The notes beneath the pieces are model-generated. The model had not been told where the DNA came from and did not search any database. It was given only the letters and a program-made list of their open reading frames with translations. The position numbers were made by a program, and so were the translations under genes. DNA of 64,000 nt from Pseudomaricurvus hydrocarbonicus (lineage in GTDB: Bacteria; Pseudomonadota; Gammaproteobacteria; Pseudomonadales; Cellvibrionaceae), in the NCBI RefSeq assembly GCF_011602365.1, contig NZ_JAAONZ010000002.1, positions 372,001 to 436,000 on the forward strand. Direction: 5' to 3'. This document shows, in pieces, positions 18,029 through 25,706 of the stretch; position 1 is the stretch's first letter; each line of letters opens with the position of its first letter.

Positions 18029-19380
18029 ACGGAAACGATCGGTATTTGCTTGTTGTTGAAGATGACCCTGGATTACAGAGTCAACTTCGCTGGTGCTTTG
18101 ATGATTTTCAGGTGGCCATAAGCAGTAATAGAGAAGAAGCCATTACCATGGTGAGAAGACATCCTCCTGGAGTCGTTCTTCTGGATTTGGGACTTCCTCC
18201 TGATCCGGGGGGGGTTACTGAAGGGATGAAGACTCTGCAGGAGATACAATTACTTTCACCCTTAAGCCGTATCATCGTCGTCACCGGTGACCATGATCGA
18301 GACCATGCGGTTGAAGCTATCGGGCTGGGCGCTTACGATTTTTATCAAAAGCCGGTGGATGCAGAAATTCTTAAATTGATGGTAAACCGTGCTTACAGTG
18401 TTTTTGAGTTAGAACAGGAAAACATGCGCCTTCAGGCCCACCAAAAAGAAGGTCCTTTACAGGGTATTATTGGCTCTAGTCCCGAGATACTCAAAGTATG
18501 CCGCACCGTTGAAAAAGTGGCTCCCTGTGATGTAACCACCCTATTACTCGGTGCCAGCGGTACGGGTAAAGAGGTCTTTGCCCGAGCTATTCATAATTTG
18601 AGCACCCGTAAAAACCAGAAAATGATTGCCATAAATTGTGCCGCGATACCTGAAAATTTACTGGAGAGTGAACTTTTTGGTTATGAAAAAGGTGCCTTTA
18701 CTGGTGCCACTCAGCAGACCCCGGGGAAGATCGAATATGCAGATAAGGGTACATTATTTCTGGATGAAATTGGTGACCTGCCTCTGGAGCTCCAGGCAAA
18801 ATTACTCAGATTTTTACAGGAACGTGTCGTGGAACGCCTGGGAGGCCGAAAAGAGATTCCCGTTGATGTTCGTATTATATGCGCGACACACCAGGATTTG
18901 ACCACTCACATTCAGGATGGGCGCTTCAGGGAAGATTTGTTCTATCGGATCAGTGAAATCACCATCAACATTCCAAAACTTAAAGATAGAAATGGAGACG
19001 CTCTACTTTTGGCCAGGACATTCCTCAACCAATACTGCTCTGACTTGGGTAAAGGGACAAAACGCTTTTCCGAAGATGCCATACAAGCTATAGAGAATTA
19101 TCCATGGCCAGGTAATATCAGGGAATTGGAAAGCCGAATAAAGCGCTCTGTGATCATGGCGGATAACGGTCAAATCACGGCCGAGGATTTGGAAATCAAT
19201 TTTGACCCACAAAATAATACGCCGCTCAATCTGAAGCAAATTCGTGAAGAAGCCGAACGCAGCGCTATATTGAGAGCCCTTAACCACTCTAATGACAACA
19301 TCTCTGAAACGGCCAAAAATCTCGGAGTCACGAGACCAACACTCTACAATATGATAGAAAAATACAATTTGAAAGCGTAG
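18025..19380 (+). CDS. prsR: PEP-CTERM-box sigma-54 response regulator PrsR
   Basis: A 451-residue NtrC-type regulator. The receiver domain carries the phospho-acceptor Asp in VVLLDLG (about D53). The AAA+ domain has Walker A GASGTGKE (about 175-182) and the sigma-54 contact loop GAFTGA (about 225-230). A Fis-type helix-turn-helix ends the protein (ISETAKNLGVTRPTLYNMI). It starts with GTG inside the prsK stop, so the pair is translationally coupled. Its expected targets have -24/-12 promoters, and one such promoter is seen upstream of the PEP-CTERM gene at 29538. The intact GAFTGA indicates a functional activator. Confidence 0.95.
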   Translation: MNGNDRYLLVVEDDPGLQSQLRWCFDDFQVAISSNREEAITMVRRHPPGVVLLDLGLPPDPGGVTEGMKTLQEIQLLSPLSRIIVVTGDHDRDHAVEAIGLGAYDFYQKPVDAEILKLMVNRAYSVFELEQENMRLQAHQKEGPLQGIIGSSPEILKVCRTVEKVAPCDVTTLLLGASGTGKEVFARAIHNLSTRKNQKMIAINCAAIPENLLESELFGYEKGAFTGATQQTPGKIEYADKGTLFLDEIGDLPLELQAKLLRFLQERVVERLGGRKEIPVDVRIICATHQDLTTHIQDGRFREDLFYRISEITINIPKLKDRNGDALLLARTFLNQYCSDLGKGTKRFSEDAIQAIENYPWPGNIRELESRIKRSVIMADNGQITAEDLEINFDPQNNTPLNLKQIREEAERSAILRALNHSNDNISETAKNLGVTRPTLYNMIEKYNLKA

Positions 19381-19414
19381 GGAATTGAATAGCACTTTTT
19401 ATAATTGTTATTTT

Positions 19415-19436
19415 TAAGTGTCAATCCTGACACTTA
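19415..19436. repeat. Perfect 9-bp inverted repeat between convergent genes
   Basis: TAAGTGTCA-ATCC-TGACACTTA, a perfect hairpin 35 nt after the prsR stop. It is preceded by TTATTTT but not followed by a T tract on either strand, so it is a weak candidate for a bidirectional terminator. It could also be a protein-binding site. Confidence 0.45.
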
Positions 19437-19521
19437 GAACCAATACGTAACCGGCTAATGTTAAAGCGTTTTTGTTGTTATTTTTTACAGAAACACATTG
19501 CCGGTCACCTGAAAGTAATGA

Positions 19522-21048
19522 TTAGCGCGAACCCTTCTTGAAAATAACCACTTCCACTGTTTGGATCAAGATGTAGAGATCCAAAAACAGACCATGATTC
19601 TTAATATAATAGAGGTCGTATTTGAGCTTCTCAATAGCGTCTTTGTCGGAGGCTCCGTAGGGATAATGTAATTGTGCCCAGCCTGTCAATCCAGGCGCTA
19701 CGCGATGGCGTTCAAGATATAAATCATTAAGCGTTGCCAGTGAATCGACGAACTCTTTTCTCTCAGGCCGGGGACCCACAAGACTCATATTCCCTATCAA
19801 CACATTCCAAACTTGAGGAACTTCATCGATTCGGTATTTTCGGATAAATTCACCGACCCGCGTTACTCTAGAGTCATTTTTGCAAGCCCACTGAGCTTTT
19901 CCATCCGCTTCAGCATCTTCACGCATGCTTCTAAATTTATAAATTGTAAAGAGCCTACCTGCTCGCCCCACCCTTTTTTGGGTATACAATACCGAAGATT
20001 TTAATCCACACTCCATTTTTATGGCGATGGCCGTTATGAGCATAACAGGAAGAAAGACCACTGCTAATATGATGGCACCGACAATATCCACCGTTCTTTT
20101 TAAAAAGTAAGACAAGTAGTTGTTAGTAAAGCCATGAGACTTGATTAACCAACCGCTATGAATCAAGTCCAGTTGAACCATAGCCGCCTCTCGCTCAAAA
20201 AAATCAAGATCTTCTATCACCCTGATGCCGCTCATACGGCAGTCCAGCAGATCATTGGAGGGATTACCATGACGCCGGTCATCCAGAGCAATAACTACCT
20301 CATCAATATCATGCGCTAAACAGTATTCGCAGATATTATTAACCTTCAGTAATTTGTCCGGGTCAACGTAATAACTTTGACAACTCATCGATGGCACGAA
20401 ACCCACCAGGTTAAAACCACGCTGATCGGTCTTTCTTCGCAACCGCTCAATCTTGTGTGCTCGTTCGCCGGTACCCAGAACCAATACATTCCGGCGCAAC
20501 AGCCTGCCATCAATGTACTTGTCGAAAAAATAACGAATACCAATGAATGCTGCAGCTAAAGAGGACACTCCCAACAAAATGCGCGAGAATGGCCAGCGAC
20601 CATCCGTTAACCAGACCTTCAACAAAACCATGAAAATGATGCACAAGATTAACGAGGCCAAGACATGCAAAAGAACGTCAAACATAGAGTTTCTTTGACG
20701 CGTGTCATACAACCCCATTGCAGCCAATGATATGACAATAAGACTCGAGAAAATGATGCCTTCCAAGGCAAATTCCAGCCCGGAAGTTTCCACGCTCAAG
20801 CCACTACTCATTACAGAAAAGGCAACAAAGGACAAAGCCCATTCGACCATGGCCAACCATATGTATTCAATGTGGACATAGTGTCCCGCAACTCTAAACT
20901 TACCTCTCAAAAATTGAGTACGGGAAAACTTCCGTTTCTGGTAAGGCTTTTCTTCTGAAACACTTTCTGAAACAAAAGGCTTAAAAAAATCCTTTTGTTC
21001 TAGTTCTGGCGTAATTTTTTCTCTGACTTGCACCTTAGTTTGAGGCAT
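19522..21048 (-). CDS. XrtA-system sugar transferase (EpsB/WcaJ type polyprenyl-phosphate glycosyltransferase)
   Basis: A 508-residue membrane protein. A hydrophilic N-terminus (about 50 residues) is followed by four hydrophobic helices, a CoA-binding-like domain (VLVLGTGERAHKIERL), another helix, and a C-terminal bacterial sugar-transferase domain with KRTVDIVGA, TIYKFRSMR and GPRPERKEF. The enzyme transfers the first sugar-1-phosphate to undecaprenyl phosphate and so starts repeat-unit synthesis at the inner membrane. This architecture matches the TIGR03013 family of PEP-CTERM loci. The ATG at 21048 (MPQTKVQ) with GGGA 10 nt upstream is favoured over the TTG at 21078. Confidence 0.92.
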   Translation of the reverse strand: MPQTKVQVREKITPELEQKDFFKPFVSESVSEEKPYQKRKFSRTQFLRGKFRVAGHYVHIEYIWLAMVEWALSFVAFSVMSSGLSVETSGLEFALEGIIFSSLIVISLAAMGLYDTRQRNSMFDVLLHVLASLILCIIFMVLLKVWLTDGRWPFSRILLGVSSLAAAFIGIRYFFDKYIDGRLLRRNVLVLGTGERAHKIERLRRKTDQRGFNLVGFVPSMSCQSYYVDPDKLLKVNNICEYCLAHDIDEVVIALDDRRHGNPSNDLLDCRMSGIRVIEDLDFFEREAAMVQLDLIHSGWLIKSHGFTNNYLSYFLKRTVDIVGAIILAVVFLPVMLITAIAIKMECGLKSSVLYTQKRVGRAGRLFTIYKFRSMREDAEADGKAQWACKNDSRVTRVGEFIRKYRIDEVPQVWNVLIGNMSLVGPRPERKEFVDSLATLNDLYLERHRVAPGLTGWAQLHYPYGASDKDAIEKLKYDLYYIKNHGLFLDLYILIQTVEVVIFKKGSR

Positions 21049-21337
21049 TATCAATATTCCCAAATCCTTGATAAACAACGACTTCCATCAAACCTGCTAA
21101 ACCTTATCTGACTATCTCCTTACACACCAAAGACGTACAGATCCCCAAGACAGGTAATTAGAGACTGAGAAGTATGCGACACCGTTAACTATAGTTTAGA
21201 GGTTTGACATTACAATCCAATGCAAAGTTTATTGACCAATCTTTTCAGAAGACCACTGATATAGAACAATGTAAGAAAATATGCCAGGAAGAAAGTAAAA
21301 TGGATAAAATAGCGCAACCCTTTATTTAGACTCACTT

Positions 21338-22597
21338 TTATATAGGTGAGTCATTGTCTTTATCCAATTCATTGTCAGACTCAGGATCCCTAAAAAACTT
21401 CACCACCTTGTCGCCATAATCCAGTACTTTTTGCGATTTTTTCATTTCCAGAACCTTTCTGACTTCATCTTCCCGCACCCTGGATGTCCTTGCTATTTGT
21501 TCTGGGCCCACTTTGATGGATCTATGGTTGGGGTTTTTCAAACTCGGAGTCGCAGATTTCCACAACTCGTTTAAAGCAAATTCTACGCGACCGGTTTGTG
21601 GCGCAAACGCCTGCACCATGGCCATATTGTCCGTATCTCTCACACGCTTCGCAAAGTGCTTTAACAGCTGCTCCATGTGATCCGGATTCTTTTTGAGCAT
21701 TTCGAACATATGTGACCGCTCGATTGAAATAAGCTCGGTATTGACTAAAGCAGAGGCCTTGGCAGAACGCCTTTCGCCATCAAATACTGCCAGCTCACCA
21801 AATAGCGCGCCCCTGGACAAGTTCGCCAACACCATTTCGTTGCCATTGGGGTCTTCTCGTGAAATTGCAATCCAACCTTCATCGATTGCGTAAGTATGAT
21901 TTGCCAGATCATCCTGGTTAAAAAGGACTTCTCCCGGTGACAATAAGATACGCTCAAATTGGCCACAGAAATTGTCCAGCCAAAACTCATCCACAGACTT
22001 GCTGATTTTACCAAACGCCCAATCGAAAACTTTGTTGAAGGGCGCGGCAATAGCGATCATATTGTCTCCAACCTCCGGTTTCCACTCCCCTTTGGAAACA
22101 GTTTTGAACCCCAAACGGCCATACATTGGGAGCGTTTCTTCACTGATTGAACAGATCACAAAACTTGCACACATGTCGTGCATTACGCCAATGGCGGTTT
22201 TAAACAACGCAAATATGACATTACGCCGGTTGCGCCAATCCTTATGAACGGCCAACATACCCCCACTGACAAAGACAGGCCTTACTCCCTCGTTACTCTT
22301 TTCACTTTCAAATTTACGAGTCAGATTTTGGCGTATCTCAGAAAAGTCAAAATACACCTCAGCCGGGAGCCCTATCTCAGTGTCCTCGTTGACGCGCATT
22401 GATCCAACAGCTTCACCGTCTGAATACGCAACAATATTCACTACCCCAGGCACTGAATCAAAATGATCAACGACTCTTGGGTTCTCAGCAGCTCCCCCTT
22501 CGAATCTGCCTTTTTCCTCCACATAGACGCGGTAACGAAGATTAAACACATCGTCCAGCTCTTTCGCAGTTCGGGCAATCTTTATCTTAATTGACAT
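21338..22597 (-). CDS. PEP-CTERM-associated acyltransferase fused to cNMP-binding and HTH domains
   Basis: A 419-residue protein. The first 190 residues resemble the GNAT-fold acyltransferases of PEP-CTERM/exosortase loci and N-acyl amino acid synthases (RYRVYVEEKGRF near the start, then FVSGGMLAVHKDWR). Residues about 210-330 form a Crp/Fnr-type cyclic-nucleotide-binding domain (LFGELAVFDGERRSAKA). The C-terminus resembles a winged helix (VGPEQIARTSRVREDEVRKVL). The fusion suggests an enzyme or regulator controlled by a cyclic nucleotide, whereas the typical exosortase-associated acyltransferase is a single domain. The ATG at 22597 is preferred over an in-frame TTG at 22642. It follows a prsT gene by about 85 nt and may be co-transcribed. 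Confidence 0.8.
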   Translation of the reverse strand: MSIKIKIARTAKELDDVFNLRYRVYVEEKGRFEGGAAENPRVVDHFDSVPGVVNIVAYSDGEAVGSMRVNEDTEIGLPAEVYFDFSEIRQNLTRKFESEKSNEGVRPVFVSGGMLAVHKDWRNRRNVIFALFKTAIGVMHDMCASFVICSISEETLPMYGRLGFKTVSKGEWKPEVGDNMIAIAAPFNKVFDWAFGKISKSVDEFWLDNFCGQFERILLSPGEVLFNQDDLANHTYAIDEGWIAISREDPNGNEMVLANLSRGALFGELAVFDGERRSAKASALVNTELISIERSHMFEMLKKNPDHMEQLLKHFAKRVRDTDNMAMVQAFAPQTGRVEFALNELWKSATPSLKNPNHRSIKVGPEQIARTSRVREDEVRKVLEMKKSQKVLDYGDKVVKFFRDPESDNELDKDNDSPI

Positions 22598-22681
22598 AGG
22601 GTACCATTCGTTAACAAATATCTGTTCAACATATACACGCAAAACGCTTATTCTTTATTGAAGTCATGTTTACCATAACTG

Positions 22682-25453
22682 TCATTCGGAATTTAAAGTG
22701 ACTTCGGCTAAAAGGGCTGCGACGTCTTCTCTGCTTGAAAATTCCGGGTACTTATCAAGTAAATCAAGCAAGGTTCTCTTTGCCGAAGACACGTCACCGG
22801 AAACCACATCAATTTTTGCACTGTGGTAAATTATTTGAGGATCATTGGGTGAATGACGCAGTGCCATTTTCACGGTTTTTTGAGCCAATTTCTCTTCGCC
22901 ATTGTGCAAATACGCTAACGCCAGTGTATCCAGTACCATCGGCGAATCCGGGTTTTTATCTACGGCTTTTTTAGCGTACTCCAGTGATTCGGCCGGGTTA
23001 CTCTCCAGCAGGTTCCAGGCAATATTGTTCATCGCCTTATAATTTTCACCATCGATTAAAATCGTACTTTTATAATATTCAATGGCCTTATCTTTTTGCC
23101 CATTTTCGGACATTAAATTGGCCAATTCCAGTCTGGCGCCAATGGATTTTTTATTGTTCTGTATCCAATCATTTAGCAGTGATTCTGCCTCCCGCCTTTC
23201 ACCAGACATCTTCTTGACACGGGCCAGCTCAATGAGGTTGTCTTCTGTTTTTTCAATGCTGTAAATTCGTTGGAGAATATCCGTATACACCTCTCCATTA
23301 CCCCTGAGTTTAGCTATAGCGTATTCCACTTTTAAGGCATCCAAATTGTCAGGGATCAACTTTTGAACCACTAAAACCTGTTCAAGTGCATCATCAAGTT
23401 TTTTCTCGGTTAAATATTGTCTAGCCAAATCCAGTCTTGCCGGGGAGAAATCCGGCTTCATTTCAATCACATGCTGAAGCTGTTTCACCATGGCTTTTTT
23501 CCGCCCCATTCCTGCATACGCTTTAGCCAACAGGTAGTTGTTTGCGACAGAATCCGGATTGATTTGGGTATAGTGCTCCAGCTTTCTGGCAGCCCCCTTA
23601 TAGTCCTGGGCTTTAAACCTGGATATTGCCGACACTTCAAGAACAGCAGGGTCTCTCATTTTCTTTTGTGGCAATCCCGACAACACCACATTTACTTTAA
23701 GGAATTCTGATTTGGACAAATAATACCGTGCCAATACGACTCTTGGATCTACCTTTTCCGGCTCCACTTCTATAGCCATCTTCAGGTACTTGATCATTTG
23801 CGCATTATCCTCCTCAGCACTATTGATAAATGCCAACTTCATCATTACCCAATAGTTTTTAGGATCGATATCCAGCATTTTCTGATAATGGTGTTCCGCC
23901 AGAGCGACGTCTCCTTGCTCCATAGCAATTCCGGCCAGTGCCTTATACACGGCTGTATCATTGGAATTCAAAGATACTGAGGTTTGATAAACCTCTTTTG
24001 CCTGTTCTATATCTCCTGACTTCCACAGTGCCAACCCCAATAAATTGTACGAAACGTAACTGCCTGGATTTTTATCCCGATACGCTTTAGCAATCTCAAT
24101 AGCTTTGTTGTACTCATCGGCTTTAACCAGACCGACAACCAAAGACACGTGGGCTGGATCATAACCGTCATCCAGAGCAACCGCCGACTGAAGATGACGC
24201 AATCCCTCTTTCTTGTTTCCCAGCATCATGTAGCTATTACCCAAATCCATGAGTACTTTCGGGGATTCTGGCTGCACGGCTGAAATTTGGGTGAGCAACT
24301 CTACTGATTGTTCAACTTGACCAAGTTCGAGGTACGCCCTTGCTAGAAGCGACATGACTTCGGGATCTTGCTCTGTTAAGGGGGCTAAAATCCTCACAAC
24401 GCTCTTAGCCTTACCAGAATTCAAATAAAGACCCGCCAGCAGTTTTCTTCCACTGAGATCCTCAGGCTCGAATTCAAAGTACTCTTCGGCAAAATTCTCA
24501 GCCAGCATCTCATTGCCTTCGGCTAAATTTGCTAACGAAAGATAGTAATTAGCGATGGGGAAATAATCCGTTTCATTCGCTACCAAAAGCGCTTCTATTG
24601 CCGCCTTGTTCTTACCTTTTGAGAACTGATAGACACCATTTAAATATTGGTACATCACACTTTTGGGGGAATAGCGTTTTATAACCTCAATATCTTCATA
24701 AGCCTTGTCAACCTCTTCCATCCTAAATCGAGAAATTGCACGCCCATAATGCGCCCTTATATTTCGGGCACTGTACTTAATCGCCTTGGTGTAATTCGCC
24801 TCCGCCTCTAACATATCACCATCTATCTGGCGTATATCTCCCAACAGTTTCCACGCCAGTGCATTAGACGGATCTTCACTCGCAACAGACTCTACCAATG
24901 ATTGAATTTCCGAAATATCATTGCCCGCTTTAGATAGATCAATTTGAGCCCTAGCCAATTTCACATAAGATTCGTTTGAATTCAGCGCCTCGGCCTGACG
25001 CAATTTCGACTCCGCCTCCTGGACTTGACCAGCAGACAGCAATCCAAGACTTTGCGACGCCAACACCATTGACTTTGGTTTTGCCACTAAATTCGAAAGA
25101 TCTATCTGATTAAGGCTCCTTAACTTATTCTGCTCTACATATATTTTGGAGAGTATTGGCAAAGCCAGATTGACGTCCCCGCCAAACTCAATGTACTTTT
25201 CAAGTTCCAACTCTGCACTGGGCATATTTTCCTCTGCAAAGAAAATACTGCCCAGCAGCCATCTGGCTTCTATATTTTCAGGGTTAGACTGAAGCGCTTT
25301 TTTCAACTGAATCCTTGAAGAGGCATAATCCCCCTCCAGATAATACAGATTTGCACTATCCAGATAGCTCATCCCGTCCGTTGTTTGATCACATCCATTC
25401 AATAACAACGAGCACACCAATATGGGCGCAGCGACCCAACATGTAATTTTCAT
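22682..25453 (-). CDS. prsT: TPR lipoprotein PrsT (copy 1)
   Basis: A 923-residue TPR protein. The lipoprotein signal ends in LLLNGC (Cys21), and the rest is a near-continuous series of tetratricopeptide repeats. It matches PrsT, the long TPR lipoprotein that accompanies PrsK/PrsR in PEP-CTERM systems, probably anchored in the envelope and acting as a scaffold in polymer assembly or signalling. The ATG at 25453 has AAGGA 5 nt upstream and is preferred to the ATG at 25459. It is a tandem paralogue of the next gene upstream: length, repeat order and many segments match (for example YEDIEVIKRYSPKSVMYQYLNG versus FEDVKVIEGYAPKSVMYHYLNG). Confidence 0.92.
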   Translation of the reverse strand: MKITCWVAAPILVCSLLLNGCDQTTDGMSYLDSANLYYLEGDYASSRIQLKKALQSNPENIEARWLLGSIFFAEENMPSAELELEKYIEFGGDVNLALPILSKIYVEQNKLRSLNQIDLSNLVAKPKSMVLASQSLGLLSAGQVQEAESKLRQAEALNSNESYVKLARAQIDLSKAGNDISEIQSLVESVASEDPSNALAWKLLGDIRQIDGDMLEAEANYTKAIKYSARNIRAHYGRAISRFRMEEVDKAYEDIEVIKRYSPKSVMYQYLNGVYQFSKGKNKAAIEALLVANETDYFPIANYYLSLANLAEGNEMLAENFAEEYFEFEPEDLSGRKLLAGLYLNSGKAKSVVRILAPLTEQDPEVMSLLARAYLELGQVEQSVELLTQISAVQPESPKVLMDLGNSYMMLGNKKEGLRHLQSAVALDDGYDPAHVSLVVGLVKADEYNKAIEIAKAYRDKNPGSYVSYNLLGLALWKSGDIEQAKEVYQTSVSLNSNDTAVYKALAGIAMEQGDVALAEHHYQKMLDIDPKNYWVMMKLAFINSAEEDNAQMIKYLKMAIEVEPEKVDPRVVLARYYLSKSEFLKVNVVLSGLPQKKMRDPAVLEVSAISRFKAQDYKGAARKLEHYTQINPDSVANNYLLAKAYAGMGRKKAMVKQLQHVIEMKPDFSPARLDLARQYLTEKKLDDALEQVLVVQKLIPDNLDALKVEYAIAKLRGNGEVYTDILQRIYSIEKTEDNLIELARVKKMSGERREAESLLNDWIQNNKKSIGARLELANLMSENGQKDKAIEYYKSTILIDGENYKAMNNIAWNLLESNPAESLEYAKKAVDKNPDSPMVLDTLALAYLHNGEEKLAQKTVKMALRHSPNDPQIIYHSAKIDVVSGDVSSAKRTLLDLLDKYPEFSSREDVAALLAEVTLNSE

Positions 25454-25511
25454 AGGCATCCTTTTTTAACGAAAATATAAAATCAGTTGTGCCGCAACAA
25501 CATCCATAAAT

Positions 25512-25706
25512 TCAATACGGTGCAACCAATTCTTTAGACGGAACTCCCTGACCTAAAATCCCAACACCCTTGGACAAGATCCGAAAATAAAGACCATCAG
25601 ACCAAGATGACCTCATCCTAAAATACGTACTGCGGGCACTGATAGCCTTCCAAGTTGATAACACTGAATCAACCATAAAATCGACAACCTCGACAACCAC
25701 AATCAT
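25512..25706 (-). CDS. Small ORF between the two prsT genes, doubtful
   Basis: A 64-residue ORF whose ATG overlaps the stop of the upstream prsT copy as ATGA, a layout typical of coupled genes. The product (MIVVVEVVDFMV...) has a short hydrophobic start and then a basic, aromatic middle. No family is recognised, and codon content does not clearly favour coding. It may be an accident of the junction left by the prsT duplication. Confidence 0.25.
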   Translation of the reverse strand: MIVVVEVVDFMVDSVLSTWKAISARSTYFRMRSSWSDGLYFRILSKGVGILGQGVPSKELVAPY

